Assembly: GCA_039817205.1 (NCBI GenBank)
Contig: JBCBWG010000022.1
Coordinates: 1-24,184, forward strand
DNA length: 24,184 nt
Direction of reading: 5' to 3'
DNA from: JBCBWG01 sp039817205
Lineage (GTDB): Bacteria > Pseudomonadota > Alphaproteobacteria > Rhizobiales > Hyphomicrobiaceae
Part shown: positions 14,793 to 23,357 of the stretch, in pieces
How the letters are laid out: each line of letters begins with the position of its first letter
How positions within the stretch are numbered: the stretch's first letter is position 1
Notes under the pieces: generated by a model
Seen by the model: only the letters and a program-made list of their open reading frames with translations
Told to the model about the DNA's origin: nothing
Databases searched by the model: none
Program-made: the position numbers and the translations under genes

Positions 14793-16031
14793 ATGACGGC
14801 TGCCACGATTACGAAGACGACCTTTCGCGGACACGATGGATCTGAGCTTGCAGCGCGCCTTGATCTGCCCGCTGGACCGGTGCGGGGGTATGCGCTTTTT
14901 GCCCACTGTTTTACTTGCTCAAAAGATCTCGCTGCAGCTCGACACATCGCGGGCGCACTGGCGCGAGAGGGCATCGCTGTTCTCCGGTTTGATTTCACGG
15001 GCCTCGGGCGTTCGGGTGGCGATTTCGCGAATACGAACTTCTCGTCGAACGTACAGGATCTGATTAAGGCCGCCGATCACCTGCGCTCGAGCTTCGAGGC
15101 GCCGAGCATTTTGATCGGGCACTCGCTCGGCGGAGCCGCTGTCCTCGCCGTCGCAGCGGAAATTCCTGAAGTGAAAGCTGTCGCAACGATCGGTGCGCCG
15201 GCCGATGTGGCTCATGTGATGCACAACTTCGGCGCGTCGGTCGATGAAATCCGATCGCAAGGCGAGGCCGATGTTTCGTTGAGCGGCCGCAGCTTCCGTA
15301 TCAAGCGCCAATTTCTGGAAGACGCTGAAGGTGTGCGCTTGAAAGATCGCGTAGCGCAACTCGATCGGGCCCTTCTCGTCCTGCATGCGCCGCGCGATGA
15401 GACGGTCTCAATCGACAACGCATCAGCAATCTTTGGTGCAGCCAAACACCCAAAGAGTTTCGTGTCGCTCGATGATGCCGACCATCTGTTGTCCACGCCT
15501 GGACACGCCAAGTTTGCAGCGCGGGTCATCTCGGCCTGGGCCTCAAAGTATGTTCCGGAAGATGCACTGGCGGCGGCGACCGCTCCGCAAGCGCTCACCG
15601 TGCGGGAAACCGGCCTGGGCAAGTACCAGGCGGCAGTGACGGTCCGGCGTCATCGGCTGATTGCCGATGAGCCCGATAGTGTCGGAGGGCTCGATACGGG
15701 ACCATCGCCCTACGAGTACCTCGCGGCAGCTCTCGGTGCGTGCACGACGATGACCCTGCGGATGTATGCGGATCGGAAAGGCCTTGCGCTGCCGAACGTG
15801 TCGGTCGAGGTCCAACACGGCAAGGTTGCGGCGGCTCATTGCGAGGATTGCGGCGGCGCTGCTGATGGCCGCTCAGGCAAGATTGACCGCTTCGAGCGCG
15901 TCATCCATGTCGACGGCGAAGTTCCGGCCGAGATCGCTGACAAGCTCATCGAAATTGCCGACAAATGCCCAGTCCATAAAACACTCACCGGCGGCGCGGC
16001 CGTCGTGACCCGATTGGCTGAGACGGCATAA
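14793..16031 (+). CDS. Alpha/beta hydrolase fused to OsmC-type peroxidase domain
   Basis: This 412-residue protein joins two enzymes. Residues 1-255 are an alpha/beta hydrolase with nucleophile elbow GHSLGG (S111), probable acid D202 (APRDETV) and histidine H231 (DDADHLL). Residues 270-410 are an OsmC/Ohr-like domain with PSPYEYLAAALGACTTMTLR (C317) and IADKCPVHKTL (C392). These are the two cysteines that reduce organic hydroperoxides. The same fusion is known as a family in Proteobacteria; a sensible but unproven idea is that an ester or lipid is cleaved and the peroxide is reduced. The start is fixed by GGAGGAG (14779-14785), 7 bases before the ATG. The 132 bases upstream show no other gene. 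Confidence 0.93.
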   Translation: MTAATITKTTFRGHDGSELAARLDLPAGPVRGYALFAHCFTCSKDLAAARHIAGALAREGIAVLRFDFTGLGRSGGDFANTNFSSNVQDLIKAADHLRSSFEAPSILIGHSLGGAAVLAVAAEIPEVKAVATIGAPADVAHVMHNFGASVDEIRSQGEADVSLSGRSFRIKRQFLEDAEGVRLKDRVAQLDRALLVLHAPRDETVSIDNASAIFGAAKHPKSFVSLDDADHLLSTPGHAKFAARVISAWASKYVPEDALAAATAPQALTVRETGLGKYQAAVTVRRHRLIADEPDSVGGLDTGPSPYEYLAAALGACTTMTLRMYADRKGLALPNVSVEVQHGKVAAAHCEDCGGAADGRSGKIDRFERVIHVDGEVPAEIADKLIEIADKCPVHKTLTGGAAVVTRLAETA

Positions 16032-16063
16032 AGCAACGTCCGGCGGGGCGCTGTCAGCTGCGT

Positions 16064-16078
16064 TCGGCTGGAAGCCGA
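16064..16078. repeat. Short GC hairpin after the hydrolase-OsmC gene
   Basis: TCGGCT and AGCCGA are a perfect 6-bp inverted repeat around GGA. No T-run follows, so it is at best a partial or Rho-assisted stop. It is the main structure I can see in the 168-base spacer 16032-16199, which also contains two copies of GCGCGTGC a few bases apart (about 16089-16110). Confidence 0.3.
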
Positions 16079-16199
16079 CCAGATCCCGGCGCGTGCCCTG
16101 CGCGTGCGCGGTGTGTGCCCGGGGCGCAACCGGGTTGGTCATTTGAACGTAAGCTGGTCCGACGTCTTTGAAACAAAGGCTCCAGGACCAACCGCTTCA

Positions 16200-17147
16200 A
16201 TGTCAGACACCCATCAATCGCGAGCCGCTCCCGTGGCCGAGGCGGTCAAGTCGCCTATGTCCGGAGCCGGTTCGGGACCGGGCCTCGTCGATTATGGCTT
16301 GCTGCTGTTTCTTGCGAGCCTCTGGGGTGCCAGTTTTATCCTCATCAAGACCGGCGTGGAGGCTGTTGCGCCGGCCACAATGACGGCCATGCGCCTTGTG
16401 TTTGCAGCCGCAGCGATGTGGTTTGCGCTCGCTGTCACGGGCGCAAGGTTGCCGGTCGACGTACGATCGTGGCGGTTCATCATTATTGTCGCCCTGCTGG
16501 GCACTTTGCTCCCCTTCTTTCTCATCAGTTGGGGGCAGCAAGACATTCCGACCGGCATGACAGCCATTCTGATGGGCGTGATGCCGCTTACGACCATGTT
16601 GATCGCGCACTATGCGCTGGGGGATGACCGCCTGACCCGCTGGAAGGCGTGCGGTATCGCGTTCGGGTTTGCCGGTCTTGTCACGCTGATTGGCCCATCG
16701 GTCTTGAGCAAGCTCGGCGATCAGGTCTGGAGCCAGCTGGCAATCATGGGCGCGGCGACCTGCTATGGAGCGAGTGCCGTCCTGATGCGGCGGATGATGG
16801 CACCGCATGTTTCTCAAATTGGACTGGCAACTGGGATCATGTCCGTGGCCGCCGTGGTCATGGTTGCGCTCGCTTGGACGATCGATGGTGCGCCTGTCGC
16901 AATGCCAACGGGAACGCCGCTGTGGGCGATAGCTTGTCTTGGGATTGTTCAAACGGGTTTTGCTCAGATTATCCTGTTTCAGCTGGTTGCCCGACAGGGT
17001 CCATCGTTTTTCTCGCAGATCAATTTTCTTGTCCCGTTCCTCGGCGTTGCCTGGGGCGCGGCCATATTTGGCGAACGCTTGCCGGTGTCGAGTTTTGCGG
17101 CTCTGGCTCTGATCTTGGCCGGTTTGGCGGTGTCGCGGCACCGCTGA
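16200..17147 (+). CDS. EamA/DMT-family transporter (ten membrane helices expected)
   Basis: A 315-residue integral membrane protein of the drug/metabolite transporter type. After about 33 polar residues it has repeated hydrophobic segments, starting with DYGLLLFLASLWGASFILIK, a typical first EamA helix. Later come FIIIVALLGTLLPFFLISWG and TAILMGVMPLTTMLIAHYAL, where the first EamA unit ends. The second unit runs from LAIMGAATCYGASAVLMRR to the end (INFLVPFLGVAWGAAIFGE, then FAALALILAGLAVSRHR). Family members export amino acids, sugars or metabolites, and the substrate cannot be read here. I chose ATG 16200; AGGA (16184-16187) is rather far upstream, and ATG 16257 is a possible alternative. 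The in-frame extension back to 16104 lacks family character. Confidence 0.88.
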   Translation: MSDTHQSRAAPVAEAVKSPMSGAGSGPGLVDYGLLLFLASLWGASFILIKTGVEAVAPATMTAMRLVFAAAAMWFALAVTGARLPVDVRSWRFIIIVALLGTLLPFFLISWGQQDIPTGMTAILMGVMPLTTMLIAHYALGDDRLTRWKACGIAFGFAGLVTLIGPSVLSKLGDQVWSQLAIMGAATCYGASAVLMRRMMAPHVSQIGLATGIMSVAAVVMVALAWTIDGAPVAMPTGTPLWAIACLGIVQTGFAQIILFQLVARQGPSFFSQINFLVPFLGVAWGAAIFGERLPVSSFAALALILAGLAVSRHR

Positions 17148-17296
17148 TCGCGACGCTTTCGCGAAAACTGTACAAATGCGGCATCCGATCTGCGAAAGGC
17201 TGGTTGATGGCGTGTTCGCTGCGTGTTACGGGCTCGGCCGCGCCGGTCAGAAATGGTCGTTCACTGCCACCCGCTGGTCTCGGCGTCGGTCCCAAC

Positions 17297-17323
17297 ATGC
17301 CTGTCTTTCACCGCGACAGGCAT
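17297..17323. promoter_or_regulatory. Perfect 9-bp inverted repeat upstream of atpH
   Basis: ATGCCTGTC and GACAGGCAT are exact reverse complements separated by 9 bases. The repeat lies 150 bases after the transporter gene and 41 bases before the atpH start codon. It could be a terminator stem for the gene before it, a leader hairpin in the atp mRNA, or a protein-binding site. No T-run follows, so a simple intrinsic terminator is less likely. I see no convincing promoter boxes in 17148-17363. Confidence 0.5.
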
Positions 17324-17363
17324 CACCGCATATCTTGAAACGATCTTTAAGAGAGGGTGCCAC

Positions 17364-17924
17364 GTGGCAGCCGCCGACCCGAAAACGGCAACGATGCCGG
17401 GACGTTACGCCTCCGCGCTCTTCGAGCTGGCCAAGGGCCAGGATCAAGTCGACGCCATCGAGAAAGACCTCGGGACCTTTCAGTCCCTGCTTGATGAAAG
17501 CGATGATTTGCGTCGTCTCGTCCGCAGTCCGGTGTTCTCGGCCGACGATCAAATCAAGGCGCTGGATGCGGTCCTCGAAAAGGCTGGCGTTGGTGGTCTG
17601 ACCGCGAATTTCATGCGGGTCATCACGCAAAACCGCCGTTTGTTTGCTGCCACCGACATGATCAGCGCCTTCCGCGCGATGGCGTCGGAAGATCGCGGCG
17701 AAGTCCGCGCTGACGTGACGTCGGCGGTTGATCTCACTGACGAGCAAGTTGCTGCTCTGAAAGACAAACTGAAAGCGTCCATCGGCAAGGACGTGCAACT
17801 CGATACACGCGTGGATCCGAGCGTGCTCGGCGGTCTGATCGTCAAGATCGGAAGCCGCATGATCGACTCCTCGCTCCGAACGAAACTGGCGATGCTCAAA
17901 TCGCGCATGAAAGAGGCTCACTGA
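17364..17924 (+). CDS. atpH: F1 ATP synthase delta subunit
   Basis: The delta subunit (186 residues) holds the F1 head to the peripheral stalk of the membrane-bound ATP synthase. The N-terminal helical domain begins MPGRYASALFELAKGQDQVD. The C-terminal part contains VRADVTSAVDLTDEQVAALK, VDPSVLGGLIVKIGSRMID and the end SLRTKLAMLKSRMKEA, all typical of AtpH. The start is GTG 17364: GAGAGGG (17351-17357) is 6 bases upstream and the protein begins as in relatives. An in-frame start at 17223 would add 47 residues without family character. Its TGA overlaps the atpA ATG (TGATG). It opens the atpHAGDC operon; no F0 gene is nearby. Confidence 0.96.
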   Translation: MAAADPKTATMPGRYASALFELAKGQDQVDAIEKDLGTFQSLLDESDDLRRLVRSPVFSADDQIKALDAVLEKAGVGGLTANFMRVITQNRRLFAATDMISAFRAMASEDRGEVRADVTSAVDLTDEQVAALKDKLKASIGKDVQLDTRVDPSVLGGLIVKIGSRMIDSSLRTKLAMLKSRMKEAH

Positions 17925-19456
17925 TGGAAATCCGCGCCGCTGAGATCTCGTCGATCCTTAAGCAGCAGATCCAGAACTTCGGCCAAGAAGCTGAAGTGTC
18001 TGAAATCGGTCAGGTTTTGTCCGTCGGTGACGGCATCGCTCGTGTCTACGGCCTCGACAACGTCAAAGCCGGCGAGATGGTCGAGTTCACGGGCGGCATG
18101 CGCGGCATGGCGTTGAACCTGGAAGCTGACAACGTTGGTGTTGTGATCTTCGGCGACGACCGTGACATTAAAGAGGGCGACACCGTCAAACGGACGGGTG
18201 CAATCGTCGAGGTTCCCGTCGGCAAAGGGCTCCTCGGCCGCGTCGTTGATGCGCTGGGCAACCCGCTCGATGGCAAGGGTCCGATCGAAGGCGCCGAGAT
18301 GCGCCGCGTGGACGTTAAAGCGCCTGGCATTCTTCCGCGGAAGTCGGTGCACGAGCCCATGTCGACGGGTTTGAAGGCGGTCGATGCATTGATCCCGGTT
18401 GGCCGCGGGCAGCGCGAGTTGATCATTGGGGACCGCCAAACCGGCAAGACGGCGATCATCCTCGACACGTTTCTGAACCAGAAACCGTTGCACGACGCCG
18501 GTGACGAAGGTGAAAAGCTGTACTGCGTGTACGTTGCCGTGGGTCAAAAGCGGTCGACGGTTGCGCAATTCGTGAAGGTGCTCGAAGAGCGCGGCGCCCT
18601 TGATTATTCCATTATCATCGCGGCCACGGCGTCTGATCCCGCACCAATGCAGTATCTCGCGCCATTCACCGGCTGTACGATGGGCGAGTTCTTCCGCGAC
18701 AACGGCATGCATGCCGTAATCGGTTACGACGACCTGTCCAAGCAGGCCGTGTCTTATCGCCAGATGTCGCTGCTTCTTCGGCGCCCACCGGGCCGCGAGG
18801 CGTATCCGGGTGACGTTTTCTACTTGCACTCCCGTTTGCTCGAGCGGTCAGCGAAGCTTAACGAAGATCACGGCCTCGGGTCGCTGACAGCGCTTCCGGT
18901 GATCGAGACGCAAGGCAACGACGTGTCGGCATTTATTCCAACGAACGTCATCTCCATTACAGATGGTCAGATCTTCCTTGAAACGGATCTGTTCTATCAG
19001 GGCATCCGTCCAGCCGTGAACGTCGGTCTTTCTGTGTCGCGCGTGGGTTCGTCGGCGCAGGTCAAGGCCATGAAGCAGGTCGCTGGTAAGATCAAAGGGG
19101 AGCTTGCCCAGTACCGCGAGATGGCGGCATTCGCCCAGTTCGGTTCTGACTTGGATGCAGCAACCCAAAAGCTGCTCGCACGGGGTGCACGTCTGACCGA
19201 GCTTTTGAAACAACCCCAGTTTTCGCCGTTGAAAACGGAAGAGCAGGTCGTCGTGATTTTCGCCGGCACGAACGGTTACCTTGATACGCTTCCGGTCGCG
19301 TCCGTCGGCAAGTTCGAGCAAGGCTTTCTCAGCTACATGCGTGGCACAGGCAAAGGCATCCTCGAAACGATCCGCGCTGAAAAAGCGGTTTCGGATGACA
19401 CCGAGAAAAAGCTGCGCGATGCACTCGACACCTACGCAAAAGGCTTCGAGGCATAA
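17924..19456 (+). CDS. atpA: F1 ATP synthase alpha subunit
   Basis: AtpA (510 residues) forms the F1 hexamer with beta and carries the non-catalytic nucleotide sites. Walker A is GDRQTGKT at 169-176, the same position as in E. coli. Other family stretches are MEIRAAEISSILKQQI at the start, GDGIARVYGLDNVKAGEM, VVDALGNPLDGKGP, YDDLSKQAVSYRQMSLLLRR and RPAVNVGLSVSRVGSSAQ. It is coupled to atpH by TGATG. A 127-base spacer to atpG follows. In it I see only a small hairpin (GCGCA-GCT-TGCGC, 19501-19513) and no promoter I would defend. The gene looks complete and conserved. Confidence 0.99.
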   Translation: MEIRAAEISSILKQQIQNFGQEAEVSEIGQVLSVGDGIARVYGLDNVKAGEMVEFTGGMRGMALNLEADNVGVVIFGDDRDIKEGDTVKRTGAIVEVPVGKGLLGRVVDALGNPLDGKGPIEGAEMRRVDVKAPGILPRKSVHEPMSTGLKAVDALIPVGRGQRELIIGDRQTGKTAIILDTFLNQKPLHDAGDEGEKLYCVYVAVGQKRSTVAQFVKVLEERGALDYSIIIAATASDPAPMQYLAPFTGCTMGEFFRDNGMHAVIGYDDLSKQAVSYRQMSLLLRRPPGREAYPGDVFYLHSRLLERSAKLNEDHGLGSLTALPVIETQGNDVSAFIPTNVISITDGQIFLETDLFYQGIRPAVNVGLSVSRVGSSAQVKAMKQVAGKIKGELAQYREMAAFAQFGSDLDAATQKLLARGARLTELLKQPQFSPLKTEEQVVVIFAGTNGYLDTLPVASVGKFEQGFLSYMRGTGKGILETIRAEKAVSDDTEKKLRDALDTYAKGFEA

Positions 19457-19583
19457 ACAGCGCTTCGTGAGTTGTTTTCTGTGTTCGAGTTGAGGCTTGA
19501 GCGCAGCTTGCGCGGTGCGGTGACGACCCCACCCTTGCACTTGAGACTGGCCCCGAAGCCACAAAGTTGAAGGCAGGCGGCAA

Positions 19584-20477
19584 ATGCCGAGTTTGAAGGA
19601 TCTCAAAAACCGGATCTCGTCCGTTAAGGCGACCCGGAAGATCACCCAGGCTATGAAGCTCGTGGCAGCGGCAAAGCTGCGCCGAGCGCAAGAGGCCGCG
19701 GAAGCGTCGCGTCCTTATACCGAGCGCATGAACGCGATCTTGGCCAATCTCAATGCGTCTTTGCCGAACAAGGACGGGGCGTCGCCTCTGCTCGTTGGGA
19801 CCGGGAAAAGCGAGACGCACTTGCTGGTTGTTATGACGGCCGAACGCGGTCTGTGTGGTGGCTTCAATTCCAACATTGCGCGACGAGCACGGACGGACGT
19901 TCTCCGGCTGAATGGAGAAGGTAAGACGGTCAAAATTCTATGTGTCGGTCGAAAAGGCGCTGATCTTCTGAAGCGGGAATTTGAAAGCCAGATGCTTCCC
20001 ACCGCCGACCTGAGGGATGTCAAACGCGTCGGCTATGAGAACGCAGAGGCGATCGGTAACCAAATTATTTCGATGTTCGATGCGGGCGAGTTCGACGTCT
20101 GCACGCTCTACTACTCGGAATTCAGGTCGGTCATTTCGCAAGTTCCAACCGGCCAGCAGCTTATTCCGGCGACGCTGCCGGGCAGTGACGAGGGCGAGGC
20201 AGCTGCATCGACGAAGCCATCGGCGGTCTACGAATACGAACCGGACGAAGGCGTTATTCTCGGCAACCTTCTCCGTCGCAACATCTCCACCCAGGTTTTC
20301 CGAGGGCTTCTCGAAAATGCGGCATCTGAGCAAGGTGCCCGGATGAGCGCGATGGATAACGCAACGCGGAACGCGGGCGAGATGATCGAGAAGCTGACCA
20401 TCAGCTTCAACCGCCAGCGGCAGGCGCAGATTACGAACGAACTGATCGAAATTATTTCAGGCGCGGAGGCGCTCTAG
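19584..20477 (+). CDS. atpG: F1 ATP synthase gamma subunit
   Basis: The gamma subunit (297 residues) is the rotating central shaft of F1. Both conserved ends are visible. The N-terminal helix carries LKDLKNRISSVKATRKITQA followed by MKLVAAAKLRRAQ. The C-terminal helix has RMSAMDNATRNAGEMIEKL followed by NRQRQAQITNELIEIISGAE. The internal stretch TAERGLCGGFNSNIAR is also typical. Length and ends are normal for alphaproteobacteria. The ribosome site is weak (AGGCAGGCGG before the ATG). After its stop there are 336 bases before atpD, longer than usual within an F1 operon; they hold a small gene at 20553-20759. Confidence 0.98.
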   Translation: MPSLKDLKNRISSVKATRKITQAMKLVAAAKLRRAQEAAEASRPYTERMNAILANLNASLPNKDGASPLLVGTGKSETHLLVVMTAERGLCGGFNSNIARRARTDVLRLNGEGKTVKILCVGRKGADLLKREFESQMLPTADLRDVKRVGYENAEAIGNQIISMFDAGEFDVCTLYYSEFRSVISQVPTGQQLIPATLPGSDEGEAAASTKPSAVYEYEPDEGVILGNLLRRNISTQVFRGLLENAASEQGARMSAMDNATRNAGEMIEKLTISFNRQRQAQITNELIEIISGAEAL

Positions 20478-20552
20478 AAATCGCTCGACGGACGTGGTGG
20501 CAATGGGTACAAAGGCAGAACAGATTGCGGGTCTATAGGATTTCGTGAAACC

Positions 20553-20759
20553 ATGACTGATGACGTGGTGAATGTGATGCTAGAGCATTGCAGAGCAACC
20601 CGCGCATCTCAGGTGAGCATGGAGCTCGACATCGCGGATTTGAAAACACGCGTGTCGAATGTCGGACAGTCGATGGGCGCAATGACCATGTGGCTCGACC
20701 GGCGCGAGACACGTGTCGGCCGGTTTGAGTGGCGCCAAGACCTCGTAGACGCAGATTAG
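20553..20759 (+). CDS. Small helical protein inside the atp operon (68 residues)
   Basis: The frame lies between atpG and atpD, in their direction. The sequence, beginning MTDDVVNVMLEHCRATR and continuing through MELDIADLKTRVSNV to RRETRVGRFEWRQDLVDAD, has heptad-like spacing and is probably a short coiled coil. It resembles small alphaproteobacterial proteins of the form LEHLRAIR...DI..LK.R...LE...RIERRLDLVDA. That likeness is from memory of the pattern, not a search. It has no transmembrane segment and only one cysteine. The ribosome site is weak, and the TAG is 54 bases before the atpD ATG. Its function is unknown. Confidence 0.55.
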   Translation: MTDDVVNVMLEHCRATRASQVSMELDIADLKTRVSNVGQSMGAMTMWLDRRETRVGRFEWRQDLVDAD

Positions 20760-20813
20760 TTGGATCGGTACGCGCTCGCTGAGACGTACTTCGGACAAGA
20801 GACAGAGAGAACG

Positions 20814-22235
20814 ATGGCAGAAAATTCGGTTGGACGTATCCGTCAGGTTATGGGCGCTGTGGTCGACGTACAATTCGATGAGCATCTCCCAGCTATTCTG
20901 AACTCACTTGAGGTTGAAAACGAGGGCAACCGCCTTGTGCTCGAAGTGGCTCAGCACCTCGGTGAGAATACGGTTCGGACCATTGCGATGGACGCAACCG
21001 AAGGTCTCGTGCGTGGGCAGGAAGCGCGCGACACGGGCGCGCCGATTTCCGTTCCGGTCGGCGAGGGCACGCTCGGTCGCATCATGAACGTGATCGGTGA
21101 GCCGGTCGATGAGGCAGGCCCCATCAACTCGGATCAGAAACGCGGTATTCACCAGGCCGCGCCTGAATTTATCGACCAGTCGACCGAAAGCGAAATCCTG
21201 CCGACGGGAATTAAGGTCGTCGACCTGCTGGCCCCATATTCGAAGGGCGGCAAAATCGGACTGTTCGGCGGCGCGGGCGTTGGCAAGACGGTTTTGATCA
21301 TGGAGTTGATCAACAACATCGCTAAGGCGCACGGCGGATACTCGGTGTTCGCGGGCGTTGGCGAGCGGACGCGCGAAGGCAATGATCTCTACCACGAGAT
21401 GATCGATTCCAACGTGAACAAGCTTGGCGGTGGCGAAGGCTCCAAGTGCGCGCTTGTCTACGGCCAGATGAACGAGCCGCCGGGCGCACGCGCACGCGTC
21501 GCTCTCTCAGGCCTAACCATTGCCGAAGACTTCCGCGACAAAGGCCAGGACGTCCTCTTCTTTGTCGACAACATCTTCCGCTTCACGCAGGCGGGCTCGG
21601 AAGTCTCAGCGCTTCTCGGACGCATTCCATCGGCCGTGGGTTATCAGCCGACGCTTGCGACGGACATGGGCGCGATGCAGGAGCGAATTACGACAACGAC
21701 AAAAGGCTCCATCACGTCGGTGCAGGCGATTTACGTGCCGGCCGATGACTTGACGGACCCGGCGCCAGCGACCTCATTTGCGCACTTGGATGCGACCACC
21801 GTTCTTTCGCGGTCCATCGCCGAAAAGGGTATCTACCCGGCTGTGGACCCGTTGGACTCGACATCCCGTATCCTCGACCCACGCATCTTGGGTGAAGAGC
21901 ACTACGGTGTGGCCCGTCAGGTCCAGGAGACCTTGCAACGCTACAAGGGGCTCCAAGACATCATCGCAATCCTCGGCATGGACGAGCTGTCCGAAGAGGA
22001 CAAGCTGACGGTCGCCCGCGCTCGCAAGATCGAGCGGTTCCTGTCGCAGCCGTTCTTTGTCGCCGAGGTGTTTACCGGTTCGCCCGGCAAGCTTGTTGAT
22101 CTTGCCGATACGATTAAAGGGTTCCGCGGCCTTGTGAACGGCGATTACGATCATCTGCCCGAGCAGGCGTTCTATATGGTCGGGACGATCGAAGAAGCGA
22201 TAGTGAAGGCCGAGGCTCTGGCTGAGGCTGCCTAA
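20814..22235 (+). CDS. atpD: F1 ATP synthase beta subunit
   Basis: AtpD (473 residues) carries the catalytic ATP sites of F1. Walker A is GGAGVGKT at 152-159, the catalytic glutamate is E184 in GERTREGNDLYHEM, and Walker B is in DVLFFVDNIFRFTQAG. The conserved PSAVGYQPTLATDMGAMQER, VYVPADDLTDPAPATSFAHL-like stretch and EDKLTVARARKIERFLSQPF are present. The start is ATG 20814 (MAENSVGRIRQVMG); the in-frame TTG at 20760 would add 18 residues foreign to the family. The ribosome site is poor (AGAGAGA). The gene looks complete; 164 bases separate it from the next small gene. Confidence 0.99.
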   Translation: MAENSVGRIRQVMGAVVDVQFDEHLPAILNSLEVENEGNRLVLEVAQHLGENTVRTIAMDATEGLVRGQEARDTGAPISVPVGEGTLGRIMNVIGEPVDEAGPINSDQKRGIHQAAPEFIDQSTESEILPTGIKVVDLLAPYSKGGKIGLFGGAGVGKTVLIMELINNIAKAHGGYSVFAGVGERTREGNDLYHEMIDSNVNKLGGGEGSKCALVYGQMNEPPGARARVALSGLTIAEDFRDKGQDVLFFVDNIFRFTQAGSEVSALLGRIPSAVGYQPTLATDMGAMQERITTTTKGSITSVQAIYVPADDLTDPAPATSFAHLDATTVLSRSIAEKGIYPAVDPLDSTSRILDPRILGEEHYGVARQVQETLQRYKGLQDIIAILGMDELSEEDKLTVARARKIERFLSQPFFVAEVFTGSPGKLVDLADTIKGFRGLVNGDYDHLPEQAFYMVGTIEEAIVKAEALAEAA

Positions 22236-22399
22236 ACGGCGACGTGAGACGCGTCACTTGGTGGTCGCCAGCTGGCCTGCTAGTTTCATCGGCGTGACCG
22301 GTGGCAGCCTAGAGATGGTGCGCCGGTGTCGCACATTGACCCTGTAACGGTGATCTCGGCGTCGGCTGATGCCGCGTTCGGCCAATTGGAGCCAAAATC

Positions 22400-22702
22400 A
22401 TGGCTGTCGATCCAGCGGACGCTATCCCGGAAAGAGTTTTTGGGAATTGTTGCGAGGAATTGGCGGATGCCATCGAGGGCGGCGAGATGGAGGATACGGA
22501 GCTTGAACCGCTCATCACGGTCGGCGATGACGGCATCCTTTACTTCAGCGTCTTTCTGGCGCTCGTCGACGGGTCTGAACCTGGAACGGTCGATCACCCG
22601 CTTTTCTTCTGTCCATTTTGCGGAACGCCAACGCAGGACAAGCAGCAGGTTATGGCAAAACTGAACGCGCTCGCTGACGATGATCGCGGCGCACTGAACT
22701 AG
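22400..22702 (+). CDS. Small cysteine-motif protein between atpD and atpC (100 residues)
   Basis: This frame has a good ribosome site, GGAG at 22388-22391, 8 bases before the ATG, so I take it as a real gene. It has a cysteine pair C17-C18 near the start, a central segment with beta-strand character (ILYFSVFLALVDG), and a C-terminal LFFCPFCGTPTQ (C71 and C74). The cysteine pairs could bind zinc in a rubredoxin-knuckle manner. The N-terminal half is acidic. I do not recognise a named family. It lies in the atp operon in the same direction, 79 bases before atpC, which suggests co-expression with the ATP synthase but does not prove a role in it. Confidence 0.7.
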   Translation: MAVDPADAIPERVFGNCCEELADAIEGGEMEDTELEPLITVGDDGILYFSVFLALVDGSEPGTVDHPLFFCPFCGTPTQDKQQVMAKLNALADDDRGALN

Positions 22703-22781
22703 CGCAACGAATGACCAGTCAGCAATCGATCGGCTTTCAGCCGTTCGGCGATCATTTGCGAAAGAACGAGGACGATTTACG

Positions 22782-23171
22782 GTGGCAGGGACTTTCCAGT
22801 TTGAACTCGTGAGCCCCGAACGGGTGCTGATGTCAGAGATGGCGGAGCGGGTGACGTTGTCCGGCACCGAAGGTGATTTCACCGTCCTGCCCGGCCACGC
22901 GCCGGTCGTCGCAACGCTTCTGCCGTGCGTCGTTCACGCGACGCTGCCGTCGGGCAACAAGGCTGTCTACGTCCGCGGCGGGTTTGCAGAGGTCACGCCA
23001 ACATCGCTCTCTGTTCTGGTCGAGAGCGCTTTCATCACCGACGAAGCCGATCGCGACCAGGTTGAGCGCGAACTAGCAGCTGCCGAACAGGCCTTAGAAA
23101 GCGCCGACGATGATGATGCGCGGGTTCACCACAATCGCGCGCTTGAAACACTGAAATCGCTGGCGAAATAG
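22782..23171 (+). CDS. atpC: F1 ATP synthase epsilon subunit
   Basis: The epsilon subunit (129 residues) sits on the central stalk and can inhibit ATP hydrolysis. The N-terminal beta-sandwich domain shows FQFELVSPERVLMSEMAERV, the conserved GTEGDFTVLPGHAPVVATL and YVRGGFAEVTPTSLSVLVE. The C-terminal part is a predicted pair of helices (ADRDQVERELAAAEQALES to the end). The start is GTG 22782 with GAGGA about 9 bases upstream; no ATG fits better. It closes the atp genes. The 186 bases to rplS hold no convincing gene or promoter. Confidence 0.96.
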   Translation: MAGTFQFELVSPERVLMSEMAERVTLSGTEGDFTVLPGHAPVVATLLPCVVHATLPSGNKAVYVRGGFAEVTPTSLSVLVESAFITDEADRDQVERELAAAEQALESADDDDARVHHNRALETLKSLAK

Positions 23172-23357
23172 CCGAACGGCCAACGTCAACGTCATCGCGG
23201 AACGCGCGCGCGATTTTGAACTCGACATCCACCATCAGTCGCAGTACGAGACAGCCCTTCCCAGCGGGATACACGAACGGGGCGCGGCCGAGCTTGGCAC
23301 GCGCCGGTCCTCTGTGTCTTTGCGCCAACCTCTGAGGCATCGAGGTAAAGATCAAAA

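Noticed and set aside
16203..17141. A 312-codon minus-strand frame opposite the DMT transporter gene.
   Set aside because: Highly charged, His/Arg/Gln-rich and without domain features; the plus strand encodes a clear membrane transporter.
20503..20538. An 11-codon ORF (MGTKAEQIAGL) between atpG and the 68-residue gene.
   Set aside because: Too short, no good ribosome site and no overlap geometry; it could be a gene remnant but cannot be supported.
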